DNA of 64,000 nt from Sphaerolaimus hirsutus (GCA_964036195.1 OZ038453.1:13181206-13245205); one strand, 5' to 3'. Counted from the stretch's first letter, positions 44,201 to 54,218 are shown. The notes: generated from the sequence alone by a model not told the origin. Translations and numbers: made by a program.

Positions 44201-47200
44201 CCTTATAGTCGAATGTTCATGACTTCAGGTAAAGTTTGGCACGGAATGGTGATCAAACAAGGTTATAAAAGGAGGTTGTTACTTTGGGAGTGAAGTTACA
44301 CACTGTGGAGGTACATGGAAGCACATTACCTCAATATTATATATTACAGCAACATATGTCGGCTTATTCACCCATGGTAGCACATAGAAATGGATGTTTT
44401 GATACTAAAAATGCAACAAAACCAATGAAAACAACCACCAATGTCAATTTGTGTGTGAAATTGCGCGCTTGCGCGCAAAAATTTTGCAAAATACCTAGTG
44501 CTTAGTACTAAAAATTTCGGCCGATGTTTTTTTTTTTAAAAACATTTCGGACGTCATGTTTAAATAAAAAAAACGTTTAAAAAAAAACATCGGCCAACCC
44601 TAATATGGATACATATTTATGTTCATAAATACCTAAATAAAAGGGTGAACAAAGTTTAAATACCGTGATTGCTCGAATAATTCCCCCACTTGAATAATTT
44701 CTCCCCACCAATGATGTAAAAACGGTAATGCACATATTTTTAAAAACAAACGATGAAGCCAGACCGAGCGAAAGGAGCTGTGTCTGGATTGAATTCAAAA
44801 GCATCACATCCGGTGTGCAAGATGCAATGGAATGTGCACTACCAACCGAGACAAGACATAGATGTTTATACCAGACTTGTGAAAGTGTATTTAAGATTAC
44901 CCAAAATACCCGGTTATTTGGGTATTAATATTTATGCTTATGCTTTCATAAAATATCCATTTGCTTTGTTACACTTTCCTGACCGAAATACCAGGGTACT
45001 GGGAAAGTGCACTTTTTGTAATTGCACTATTTTACACTTTTGATAAAGCATAAAAAGGGTATCCACAAAAGCATGACTGCGGGCATGCAGTTATGCACTG
45101 AAAATAGCAATATACCATAAACTCACTACTCCCTTAAATAGGGAAAACACCAGGGGCCAGTTCCGCAAGTAGACAAGTTAAGAGTTAAAAGTTAAGAGTT
45201 GAGTTAAAGGTTAAAAGTTGAGTCAAAAGTTGAGTTAAAAGTTAAGAGTTGAGTTAAAGGTTAAAAGTTGAGTCAAAAGTTGAGTTAAAAGTTAAGAGTT
45301 GAGTCAAAAGTTGAGTTAAAAGTTAAGAGTTGAGTTAAAGGTTAAAAGTTGAGTCAAAAGTTGAGTTAAAAGTTAAAAGTTGAGTCAAAAGTTGAGTTAA
45401 AAGTTAAGAGTTGAGTAAAAGGTTAAAAGTTGAGTCAAAAGTTGAGTTAAAAGTTAAGAGTTGAGTTAAAGGTTAAAAGTTGAGTCAAAAGTTGAGTTAA
45501 ATGTTAAGAGTTGAGTTAAAGGTTAAAAGATGAGTTAAAAGTTGATTTAAAAGACAAATGGGTCATTTGTTGCAGAAGCGCGATACACTGATCTTCAATC
45601 ATATTTTGTCCCCGCACGGCCATTTCGAAACAACGTTCGACGATTTTTTCTTTTTTTAGCGATAACTTTTTTGGATACGTTATTTTCAAATGACATGCAT
45701 ACAACATTGGCACCATGCCAGCGAACAGCCGTATCGATACCAATTTCATATTTTTATATTTTTTTACCATCATTTTCCACTTGTCTCTTAACTCTCAACT
45801 CTTAACTCAACTCTTAACTCAACTCTTAACTCAACTCTTAACTCAACTCTTAACTCAACTTTTAACTCTTAACTCAACTTTTAACCTTTAACTCAACTCT
45901 TAACCTTTAACTCAACCTTTAACTCAACTTTTAACATTTAACTCAACTTTTAACTTTTCTCTTAAATTTTAACTTTTCTCTTAAACTTTAACTTTTCTCT
46001 TAAACTTTAACTTTACTCTTAACTCGCCATTTGTCTTTTTACTCAACTCTTAACTTTTAACTCTTAACTTGTCCACTTGCGGAACCGGCACCAGGTCTGA
46101 GCAATCTGGGGAAATAATAAACTCCCCCCAGTTGTGAAAACGTATTTACGTTTACTCGATAAATACGGATACTCAAGTACTGCGTAAATACGTTTACGTT
46201 TCCTCCCCCAAAAAATACCGGTACCCAGTTACTCGCGTACTTTTTGAAAGTACGCGAGTACAGAAAACGTATTTAGAATAGGCTTTTTATGTGCTTTTTC
46301 AAGGCATAATAGCAACAAAAGGAGAGAAAAGTCCAAAATAAAATCAAAATATCCAATATAGCATAAAAATAAACAAAAAACATTAACTAGTGAATTTGAT
46401 GGTGAAAAAGTTCAAAAAGTAGTGATTTTGAGTGAAAATTGGAAAAAAATTTCCCCAAAATACCCACTTTTATGTTTTCCGGGGACAAAAGTAATTTACT
46501 CACGTCTACTCATGAGTAAAAGTAAAAAATTAATACTTTACGTTTTCTGTACTCACCTGTAGGGTTCAAACGGGATTGACTTTTCGGGATCGGGATCGGG
46601 ATCGGGATTCACTTTTTGAGATTTCGGGATCGGGATCGGGATCGGGATTGGGGTTTCGGGATCGGGATCGGGATCGGGATTGGTTTTTTGAGATTTCGGG
46701 ATCGGGATCGGGATCGGGATTGGCCGGGATTGGGGTCACGGGATCGGGATCGGGATTGGGATAGGCATTTTTCCGGGATCGGGATTGGGTTCTAGGGATA
46801 GAGATTTTGGCCATTTTTCTGGCATTCACAGTTGTTCATAAAGGTCTCAAAACACTGTTGGATGCCAGAAAAGTGCATAAAATTGACGCTGGGGGTTTGC
46901 ATCCACTTTTTTGCATGCAAAAACCTCATTATTGCACTTTTTATAATTTCCACTAATTTTTCCGGGATCGGGATCCCGGACTTGGGAGTTTCTCGGGATC
47001 GGGATCGGGATTTGAAAATTTTCGGGATCGGGATCGGGATCGGGATTGGTCTTTTTGAGATTTCGGGATCGGGATCGGGATCGGGATTGGGGTTTCGGGA
47101 TCGGGATCGGGATCGGGACTGGTGAATCCCGGAATTTCACGGGATCCGGGATCGGGATCGGGATCCCGTTTGAACCCTACTCACCTGTGAGTAAAAAATA

Positions 47201-49765
47201 AATGCTTTACGTTTATGTTTACTTTTGAAAAAGTTCAGTACTTTTCACAACTCTGCTCCCCCCTGGAAATAGCCCCAGTCGAAGTAAATGTAATGAGATT
47301 GTAAATGAGTTTGTATCCATGTACTGCATAGCACAAAAAAAAGAATGACCGAGTTGCATTAGGACATGACTAGTGATGGAATGGCGCCATGGCGCTGACG
47401 CCAATTGAGGGCGCCAAATGGCGCCGCGCCATGGCGCCATTGGCGCTCGGCGCCCTTTTTCTGTGGCGCCCTTGGCGCCTGGCGCCCACATTCTAAAAGG
47501 CGCCATGGCGCCCTTGGCGCTTGGCGCCCTTTTTCCGTGGCGCCCTGCTTTAAAAGGGCGCCAAAAAGGCGCCAGCAGGGTTTCAAGGTGAGTGCTGTGT
47601 AAATGAAAAAAAAGATGAAAAACACATCTGTGGATGATCTAAATTCGCCAGAAAAATGGACGAAGTGGTGTGAGCGAGTGAAAATCTTTTGTGCAACGGT
47701 TCATCAAATGTGTCTGACAGATCAGAAGACGAGAATGATGAACCGTTGAACTTGCAAATCAAAAATCAACAGATTCAAATCGTTGCAATTCCACTTTTTT
47801 GTTCAATTCAAGGAAACATTGATTGGGAAAGTCTATTTGAAGTGAATGGATTGTTGTCAAATGACAATATCCATTGTGTTTGAATTCGTCATGTAGATTG
47901 TATTTTAATTTTTTTGTTCTAGTGTTGTTTTTGTTCATTACATCCTGAGAACGCGAATTAAGTAGTGAATGTGTGTACTAGGGTGCTGTAGAAACTGTTT
48001 TAGCACACGCAGGGCGTTCTATGCACTTATTTATCCTGGCGCCCTATTTTTCAAATGGCGCCATGGCGCCCTCTTTCCGTGGCGCCCTTGGCGCCTGGCG
48101 CCCACTTTCCGAATGGCGCCATGGCGCCCTTGGCGCCTGGCGCCATTTTTCTGTGGCGCTCTTGGCGCTTGGCGCCCACTTTCTGAATGGCGCCATGGCG
48201 CCCTTGGCGCCTGGCGCCCTTTTTTCTGGCGCTTTTCCATCACTAGACATGACTGATACCACCTTTTTACTTAAACATTTAAATGCTTATATTTACATGT
48301 GTGTTACTGTTGGATGGTTGGATATCTGAGCACGTTACAAACGATGGATAAAAAATGGAATTTCAGCAAAATTTCTGGCAAAAAAAATCCCCTGGAGAAA
48401 TTATGAGGAAATGCATATGTACAAAATCAGGGGTCAGGTCTATTATGTAAACCCATTATTCATCTATACCCATCATAGACACATTATACATGCAGGGGTA
48501 ACAAATAGGGCAGGTAACCCTACACTACCTCAAACCGCCTAGCTATCTATCTTTACCAGAGGCAGATTTTTGTAGTTACTTTCCCATGAACAGCCCCCCC
48601 CCCCACAAATTGCCTAGCTATCTAGCTATCTGGAGCATTTTTGAGCAATTTTACCCAATTTTCATCCAAAGTCGTTAATTTTCATACTTTTCAAAATTCA
48701 CCTTTTAAATCACCAGATCATGTGTTTTATTGCATATTTTCAGCATGCCAGGTATAGTAAAATGTGTGCCGGTTCTAGATGCATAATGGGTTTAGATGCA
48801 TAATGGCACAGGGCCCAAAATCAGTTGAAATGTACAGGAAAGTTCAATAAGCATTTGCTTTGAATGTGTATTTGTACTTTCCACATTTTTTTACACCTAT
48901 GCTTTTTAACACTTTCCTCAACACTTTCCTAAATTTAGAGCGTTTATACGAAAGTGTAAGGTATTTTTAAATACTGAGGAAAGTAATATTGATTGATTGA
49001 TGATGATGACACATGTAAAATATTTAATATGCATCCAACATAAATGACTGAAAAATTGCATTTTTTGTTGTCACAGTCGTCACAGTGTAAAAGGCGCCTT
49101 AAAAATTCATATACTTTTTTCCAGAGGGTTTGCCATGGTTACCTGTGGACAAAGTTTTGCACCCTATGAGGACTTGACCGGTGCATTTCCTGGTGCCTTT
49201 CACATAGGCCCTGGTGCTAGCACCTTTGGCACCTTCAAAAAAATTGCACCGCACTGCACCGGCACTGGTGCTATTCTTAAAAATGGCACCGGCACCGGCA
49301 GGGCACCCTCGAAAAAAGGCACCGCACCGCACCAGCACCGGTGCCCCGGTGCCTTTCCATCACTAGATGGAAGAATGGTTCAATCTAATACTGTGTATTC
49401 GCAAAAAGAGTAGAAACTGTGTGTAGAAACGCTCACCGCAATATATCCAACAGAAGAGACGTATTTTCCCCTGGGCCATCATCGAACGTCAGTGCCACGG
49501 TCCAGGGATCCTTACATTGATACGCAAAGTTCCTGCCTCCGAAAAATGTTTTACTTGGCACGATGCCCATCCAAATGAGTCCCTGCGCCGTGAACAGCGG
49601 GTCCCACGGCCAAATTAGTGCCGTTATCCATGACCAAAATATTATGGTAAAAACTGTAAGCACGCAGAGAATTATGAAGATAGTAACGAAACAGATGACT
49701 AATGCCTTTTTTCGATGCATCTTGCCAAGCTGCGAGGAAAGATAACTCGTGAATTCATCCACCAT
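38237..49765 (-). CDS. Polysaccharide deacetylase (NodB/CE4), copy C, intact model
   Basis: Seven exons on minus: 49765-49437, 43638-43479, 41287-41232, 40592-40505, 39274-39179, 38796-38726, 38330-38237. All introns are GT-AG and phases are consistent, giving 297 aa from MVDEFTSYLSSQLGK, or 282 aa from the MHRKK used by copies A and B. Exon 2 has one codon more than in B. All five NodB motifs are kept (TFDDGP, GAHGMNH, RHYRPAYF, DWHW, GLIVLQHD), as is the hydrophobic anchor near the N-terminus. Function is inferred as in copy B. Intron 1 is about 5.8 kb and holds most of the unit-specific transposons. Confidence 0.87.
38896..39154. mobile_element. hAT-like element in intron 5 of copy C (shared with copy B)
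   Basis: The left end is cagtgtgaaagtttaaatac and the right end is tacgctttcgcaactcaa. The flanks cagtctac and cagtccac are the same as for the copy B insertion at 21113-21629. A worn TA-family MITE (gaataattcccccc words) lies inside. Confidence 0.8.
39514..40282. mobile_element. gaggagtttg-ended element, 4-bp AAAT duplication, tandem gataacgagtttcgg words
   Basis: It starts gaggagtttgattccgaaac and ends gttacggaaccaaacgcctc. The flanks AAAT at 39510-39513 and 40283-40286 match, and copy B shows the empty site (ataaatacgtttt near 22000). The body holds at least five tgcagataacgagtttcggg-type units of about 30-40 bp and the nested TA MITE 39966-40081. Intron 4 of copy C. Confidence 0.87.
39966..40081. 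mobile_element. Nested 116-bp TA-flanked MITE
   Basis: It runs from ccgtattacctcgaaatacc to tttgaggaaatacgg, with TA on both sides. It contains long G runs. Confidence 0.83.
40646..40820. mobile_element. ggccagttccgc-family MITE, 3-bp CTG duplication
   Basis: It starts gtgccagttccgcaaaatg and ends ttctcatttggccc, flanked by CTG at 40643-40645 and 40821-40823. Words are gaagtgaaatggcaa. It lies in intron 3 of copy C, directly upstream of exon 4. Confidence 0.82.
41302..41921. mobile_element. 620-bp element with about 30-bp inverted repeats and 4-bp ATTT duplication
   Basis: It starts gaggcgtctaattctaaaag and ends cttttagaattggacgcctc. The flanks ATTT at 41298-41301 and 41922-41925 match, with the empty site gcatttctcatgttcac in copy B. 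The word ggacttgtcgac(t/c)t recurs about six times. It inserted 14 bp upstream of exon 3 in copy C, in the splice-acceptor region. Confidence 0.9.
41960..42420. repeat. TA-family MITE piece plus AT-rich repeat
   Basis: ccgtatttcctctaaatacc at 41962 is a left end, followed by the gaacacacgt core, with no right end. Positions 42185-42420 are the inverted counterpart of the AT-rich repeat at 2816-3185. Confidence 0.55.
42443..42556. mobile_element. Minimal 114-bp TA-flanked MITE
   Basis: It runs from ccgtatatcctcgaataagt to tcaaggatatacgg, with TA on both sides and ggggagttattc words inside. Intron 2 of copy C. Confidence 0.85.
42557..43132. other. Intron 2 of copy C: AT-rich tacaaaatt words and C-rich tract
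   Basis: Positions 42790-42990 repeat tacaaaattgt and ttttattttat words. Positions 43040-43130 contain C and G runs and a right TA-family end, aggaaatacggta. No exon is seen. Confidence 0.45.
43133..43431. mobile_element. TA-family MITE, tactcgaataattc subfamily
   Basis: It starts after ggta with tttactcgaataattctcg and ends attagtcgtgtaaatacgg before TA. Internal words are ccctcaaataattccc. The core atttgaacaaaaatgg is shared with 13085-13200. Confidence 0.6.
43730..43825. mobile_element. Minimal TA-family MITE in intron 1 of copy C
   Basis: It runs from cccgtatttcttcgaatacc to tttcgaggtaatacgg, followed by TA. The left TA is replaced by tc. Confidence 0.65.
43962..44602. mobile_element. 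hAT-like element (tagggttgg ends), exact 8-bp duplication
   Basis: It starts tagggttggaaaaaaaacg and ends catcggccaacccta. The flanks atatggat at 43954-43961 and 44603-44610 are identical. Terminal zones are aaaacgttttttt words. The 450-bp core is unique, with a 73-codon plus frame (44284-44505) of no recognised similarity. Confidence 0.9.
44603..45153. other. Intron 1 of copy C: ttgaataat-ccccc fragment and a gtatttaagattac word element
   Basis: Positions 44660-44720 contain ccgtgattgctcgaataatt, a TA-family left end. Positions 44868-45055 start cagacttgtgaaagtgtatt, a diverged member of the cagagttg family. Paralogous sequence in B is at 24380-24465. No exon is supported. Confidence 0.5.
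45154..46091. mobile_element. 938-bp fold-back element, gagttaaaagtt words, 3-bp CAG duplication
   Basis: It starts gggccagttccgcaagtaga and ends cacttgcggaaccggcac, flanked by CAG at 45151-45153 and 46092-46094. Copy B has the empty site aacaccaggtctgagc near 25787. The left arm (about 380 bp) repeats gttaagagttgagttaaa; the right arm is its inverse. The 230-bp centre contains a minus frame (45773-45516, MMVKKYKNMKLVSIRLFAGM...) that may be a remnant of a protein; no family is recognised. Confidence 0.92.
46130..47255. mobile_element. hAT-like element (agttgtg / cacaactctg ends) hosting another hAT-like element
   Basis: The flanks ctcccccc at 46122-46129 and 47256-47263 are identical, and copy B shows the empty site (aataatccccctggaaatagc) near 25815. 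Its own body is gtttactc/acgttttctg words. The element 46560-47179 lies inside it. Confidence 0.85.
46560..47179. mobile_element. hAT-like element, gggatc word family, exact 8-bp duplication
   Basis: It starts tagggttcaaacgggattg and ends gatcccgtttgaacccta. The flanks ctcacctg at 46552-46559 and 47180-47187 are identical. It is inverted relative to 29487-30101 and has the same central core (ctcaaaacactgttggatgc). Confidence 0.94.
47371..48245. mobile_element. hAT-like element, gcgccc/gcgcca family, exact 8-bp duplication, with core frames
   Basis: It starts tagtgatggaatggcgcc and ends ggcgcttttccatcacta. The flanks gacatgac at 47363-47370 and 48246-48253 are identical. Two gcgcca arrays surround a 400-bp core with two overlapping plus frames: 47602-47749 (MKKKMKNTSVDDLNSPEKW...) and 47689-47883, ending FEVNGLLSNDNIHCV. 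The tail loosely recalls the hAT C-terminal dimerisation end, but this is weak. Confidence 0.9.
48254..49130. other. Intron 1 of copy C: residual intron and tagctatc repeat
   Basis: Positions 48254-48430 align with 25935-26125 of copy B. Positions 48540-48680 carry tagctatctagctatctgg words related to 7730-8215 and 52810-53040. The rest is AT-rich, with no exon. Confidence 0.5.
49131..49367. mobile_element. caccgg word family, right end of a hAT-like element
   Basis: The body is ggcaccgcaccggcaccgg words ending ggtgcctttccatcacta. It is preceded by an unrelated gagggtttgccatggtta terminus. The left caccgg terminus is missing. It lies about 70 bp inside intron 1 of copy C. Confidence 0.6.
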
Positions 49766-49960
49766 TTGTTATGTTAAAAATGACAAGTGACAACAAACGT
49801 TTGGTAATAAAAAAAGTAAAATATTGTTATCGTTTTTAGTATTTATCACTGACAACCTTGTCGCAAAAACACCCTGGGGGTATTTCGATTAAATACGGTA
49901 GACAGACGGTACCAACAAAAACAGTCATAAAATAAAATGTGCACGTGCCAGTTATCTACC
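49766..49960 (-). promoter_or_regulatory. Conserved 5' flank of copy C (putative promoter region)
   Basis: This is the counterpart of 26820-27091 upstream of copy B, including the same solo MITE end gggtatttcgattaaatacgg and gacagacggta. The shared MITE end shows it was present before duplication. Confidence 0.4.
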
Positions 49961-50604
49961 ACGTGCACGAAATTAGAAGCACATCAACCAAAATTTCGAA
50001 AAATTTGAAAAAGTCTGATCGATCAGCCTTGAGCGCTTTTGAATCTGCCAAAATGAAATGTCTGTAAACTAATTTCTACTTGATGCGGATTAAAAATATT
50101 TAAACAGTTAGTGAAATAGACAGGGGGACATTTTCACATTCTGTTATAGCCGCATTTGAGGGAAGATTCATGACACGTTTTTTCTGTAATTCTAGATGTA
50201 TTGAGCGAGCTAAAAAGAGCCATTTACTGCATAATGACTTGGAAATTGCAGCTAGATCCAGGCGCATGTGGTCAACTATGGGTGAGTTTTCTTTAAAAAC
50301 ACTTTCCGCGTTTTGAGTTTTTCAAAGTTGAATAGCTGTGTTTTGAGATTTTTTTTGCCAAACTCTGTGTTTCTGTGTTTTTGTAGAAAACTCAATTTTT
50401 TTCACCCGAAGTTTTTCTTCAAAGGCAGTGTTTCAATGAAAACACAGTGGTTTTCTCATTATAAATATGTTTAGGCATGTTCACGGGGCACTATACCTAG
50501 TACACATCTAAACCACTTACACATACATACCCACCACCCATCTAATTCTACCTATATCACGCATCTAGGATTGAGAGATTAGTGTATTATTTGACATGCC
50601 TAGG
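49961..50604. other. Upstream flank of unit C, paralogous to 27560-27950
   Basis: cagccttgagcgcttttga and gtaaactaatttctacttga match B. gtttctgtgtttttgtag words are at 50365-50420. No exon is seen. Confidence 0.5.
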
Positions 50605-50821
50605 GCTCTAACTCGACTCGACTCGACTCGTGACTCGAGGGTAAAACAGGGTACTGACTCGACTCGTCTGACTCGACCGGAAAAATATGGCCCAAACTCG
50701 AGACTCGAGGTTTTTGCCCGACTCGACTCGACCTTTCACTGGCTCGCCCGACTCGACCGGAAAAAAATTGTGGTTGAGACTCGAACTTGAGTTTGAAAAA
50801 AATCGAGTTTCGATCCCTACA
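50605..50821. mobile_element. hAT-like-ended actcg word element
   Basis: It starts (t)agggctctaactcgactcg and ends gagtttcgatcccta, giving terminal inverted repeats of the tagggnt...actcga type. The body reiterates gactcgactcg. The flanks gacatgcc and catagacc do not match, so the target duplication is not supported. Confidence 0.65.
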
Positions 50822-50849
50822 TAGACCTCTATGTCCTTGTGTTCACCAC

Positions 50850-52195
50850 TAGTGATGTTAAAGGCACCGGGAAAAATGGCACCGCACCGCACCGGCACCT
50901 TTGCCAACGCATGAAAAGGGCACCTGGCACCCTGGGGCACCGGCCAGAAAATGGCACCGCACCGCACCGGCACCGGTGCCTTTTGGAAAAAATGGCACCG
51001 GCACCGAAGGGCACCGGCGGCTTGCCGGTGCTAGCACCGAAAGGCACCGCACCGGGCTGGAATTTCTGAAGTAGATATCGGGCAGTTTCTCAGTGGTCTC
51101 ACCTTTGGAACTGCATATTTCCATGAATTTTCAACCGATTTTGATGGTTGAGCACTTAAAATGATCAGAATGATGTGGCAATCACTTTTATGAAGCAATT
51201 GCAATGATTACAAATGAAAGATACAATATTTAATTCACTGCAATGTCCATAGCCACTATTGTCTACTGATCGGAGTCGTTGCTGTACAGAGAATGGAACT
51301 ATCTCTGTCATAAACTGACAACAAATTTTGAACAAACAAGTAAGATAAATACAAAATATAAAAATGATTTAAAATTCAACAAAATTTTAGATTTGCTCAT
51401 CAGATACTGTATCGGGTATAATGGATTTCACAGTAGGTACCGTATTACCTCGAAATACCCCCAGGGGGTTTATTATTTCGCCAGCAAAATTTGAGGGGGG
51501 GATAATTCGAGGGGGGGGGTTTATTCGAGGGGGGGGTCTATTATTTCGCCAGAAATTTTCGGAAATTCCCCATACGCAGACGTAGAAAAATCGAACAATT
51601 ACATAGATGTATATGTGTTTATAGGCATATATAACTGTATATACACAAAAAACCTTCCCTAACGTCACTTAATCATCAGTTGTCACGTGTGTTCTGCATT
51701 GTACAGATCACAAACTGCGGTATTTGTCATGTACGTTCACGTAACACTCAATTTTAGGGGGGGGGTATTTTGAGGGGGGGTTTATTATTTCCTCAGCCGA
51801 AATTTAGGGGGGGTATTTCGAGGGGGGGGTTAATTCGAGGTAATACGGTATATTTATTTGATGGGAGGTTTACAAAATAGGCAAAAACGGTTGGGTAAAT
51901 ATATCACTGTTTTTTAAATATGAATAAGCACATACTATGGACAAAATTGCACAGCACATGAAGCCTTGGCCGGTGCCTTTCCCGGTGCCTCTACTTTGGC
52001 CCTGGTGCTAGCACCTTTGGCACCGGCAAAAAAATGGCACCGCACCGCACCGGCACCGGTGCTATTCAGAAAAAAATGGCACCGGCACCGGCATGGCACC
52101 CCTGAAGATTGCAATGGCACCGCACCAGCACCGGTGCTGGTGCACTTCGGTGCCTAGCACCGGGGCACCGGTGCTCCGGTGCCTTTACATCACTA
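50850..52195. mobile_element. hAT-like element, caccgg word family, exact 8-bp duplication, with nested TA MITE
   Basis: It starts tagtgatgttaaaggcaccg and ends ggtgcctttacatcacta. The flanks ttcaccac at 50842-50849 and 52196-52203 are identical. Arrays of gcaccgcaccggcaccgg words sit at both ends. The core from about 51065 includes cacttaaaatgatcag, related to the core of 4109 and 32728. The nested element is 51440-51848. Confidence 0.92.
51440..51848. mobile_element. TA-flanked MITE, ccgtattacctcgaa family (nested)
   Basis: It runs from ccgtattacctcgaaatacc to aattcgaggtaatacgg, with TA on both sides. It is 409 bp and the uninterrupted sister of 13525-15435. Confidence 0.88.
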
Positions 52196-52286
52196 TTCAC
52201 CACCCACTTTAGGATGGGTGTGTCCACTAATATCACTGTCAACTGGGGGCGGGGGTTTGGGGGGGTTCGCGGGGGTTCATTATATA

Positions 52287-52687
52287 CCGTATTACCTCGA
52301 ATTATTCCCCCCCCCTTGAATTAACCCCCCCTCAAAATGGGCTGGGGAAATAATAAACCCCCCCTCGAAATACCCCCCCTTCGGAATGATGTACGTCATG
52401 TACATAAAAAATACGTCATGTATGCAATGTACATGACGTATATTACTGTTTATTTGTATTGCAGCTACACATGGACATGTTTGTGTAGCTAATCTACGTT
52501 TTTATGTCCAAATATATCTTGTTTGGACACATTTATTACCTGTTTTGGTCATGCAAATGCCTACTTTTTACTACGATCCTTACGAAAATTTCTGACGAAA
52601 TAATAAGACCCCCCCTCGAATAAACCCCCCCTCAAATTTTGCTGGCGAAATAATAAACCCCCATGGGGGTATTTCGAGGTAATACGG
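52287..52687. mobile_element. TA-flanked MITE, ccgtattacctcgaa family
   Basis: It runs from ccgtattacctcgaattatt to tttcgaggtaatacgg, with TA on both sides. The core is catgtatgcaatgtacatga, shared with 3572 and 8712. Confidence 0.88.
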
Positions 52688-52809
52688 TAGTCATAGAAGG
52701 GAGGAAAAGGAGAAAAATCGCTAAAAGTAGGTGAAAAATGGCTAAAAATGGGCATATAAGGACATATAGTACCAAAAATAGCTGAAAATTGGCAGTTAGA
52801 TGCATGAAC

Positions 52810-53040
52810 TAGTGATTATGGAGGTGAAAATCTATATATAGGAATGAAAAATAGCGATTTTGAGCGAAAATTGGGGTATAGTTGCTCAAAAATCTCTCCA
52901 GATAGGTAGATAACTGGCCGATTTGGGGAGGGGGGTTTAGGGGATAGTAACCCAAAACTTTGCCTCTGGAATAGATAGATAGCTGAGCGGCCTCCGGGAT
53001 AGATAGATAGCTGGGCGGTTTGGGGGGGTAACTCACCCCC
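52810..53040. repeat. gatagatagctg word element
   Basis: gggatagatagatagctggg words and G-rich tracts, related to 7900-8215. The edges are unresolved. Confidence 0.5.
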
Positions 53041-53332
53041 CCCCTTTCCTACCCCTGGGGCTATGTTTGATTAAATAATAGATGTTTATGGATCCAACAT
53101 GTAGATAATTGCTGTTTATCTGCAAACTCTGTCTAGATGTGCAATGGGTTTAGATGTGTACCGGCTCAGGGCCGAGTGAGCTGGTGGGTTGAAGTGCCTG
53201 TTCAATGGACCAATCACTATTCCCATCACTGTCAGTATGTTGAGGCGCCATGGATGTCAATTGCATTTTGTTACGTTTTAGATACTTGTTATTCAATTTG
53301 GGCACTTAATGTATTTATGTATCAATCTGTTA

Positions 53333-53750
53333 CTGTATTTCTTCTAATAGAAGGGTGGGTCTCCAATAGATGGTCATCTCCAATAGAAGGTACACGTTTT
53401 TGACTTTAATTGGTACAAATATTGACAAAATAAATGAAACAGCAGTCTCAAGTAGAAGGGTCAAGAACTGCTGGAAGTGTGCTGAATGCATAAAAATGTC
53501 AGTGAACAATTGCATTTATTAGCATTAGTTCATAGATTTGGTGCTATTTTAAGCTCAAATGTTGAATAAACTCAATGAATTGTCTGTGATGTAACACTTT
53601 GAAAAACACTGGTAAAATTTTTAAAAAATGGATGAAAAAAATGGTAAAATGGATAGAAGGGCATTTTCCAATAGAAAGGTGTCTCCAATAGAAGGGCAGG
53701 TAAAACGTTTCTGAAAAAATAGAAGAAAACACTTCTAAAAGAACCTCAAC
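53333..53750. mobile_element. Worn TA-family MITE, tctaatagaaggg subfamily
   Basis: ctgtatttcttctaatagaa starts the element. tctccaatagaagg words lie at both ends. The right terminus is lost. It is shared with unit B at 28730-29030, so it predates the duplication. Confidence 0.6.
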
Positions 53751-53938
53751 ACAACAACACAAACACAACAACACAGAACCTCAATGAGTTTCCTTATTCA
53801 ATATGTGTGTTTTTGCCATCATTATTTTCATCACCATGCGGTATCGTTATTTTCTACCAATTTTAAGCCTATGATTTTATGTATTCACAAATTTATGGTA
53901 CTGTACATTTTATAGTCACATAAATACAGGGGTATGGG

Positions 53939-54218
53939 TAGTGATGTAAAAAGCGCCAGAACTTTTGCGCCAAGCGCCAATAGCGCGATGGCGCTTTTCC
54001 GGTCACTAGCGCCAAGCGCCAAAGGCGCCACAGCAAAAAGGCGCCAAGCGCCAGAAGCGCCAGCGCCAGACATTGTGTTTTTGGCGACAGGTAAATATAG
54101 CGCCAAACGCCAAAAGCGCCATGGCGCTTTTTGTATGCATGTCGCCAAGCGCCAATTATGTATGCATGGCGCCTTTTTGCTTTGGCACTGCTAGCGCCAT
54201 GGCGCTTTTACATCACTA
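53939..54218. mobile_element. hAT-like MITE, gcgcca family; empty site visible in unit B
   Basis: It starts tagtgatgtaaaaagcgcc and ends ggcgcttttacatcacta. The flanks ggtatggg (53931-53938) and gctatggg (54219-54226) match at 7 of 8. Unit B has aaatacgggttatgggcatg uninterrupted near 29395. Confidence 0.9.

Noticed and set aside
45160..46090. Possible CRISPR-like or minisatellite array
   Set aside because: Units are degenerate, without spacers, and oriented as two inverted arms between CAG duplications; this is a fold-back transposon.
50605..50821. 8-bp duplication for the actcg element
   Set aside because: The flanks gacatgcc and catagacc match at only four positions, no better than expected for a lost duplication.
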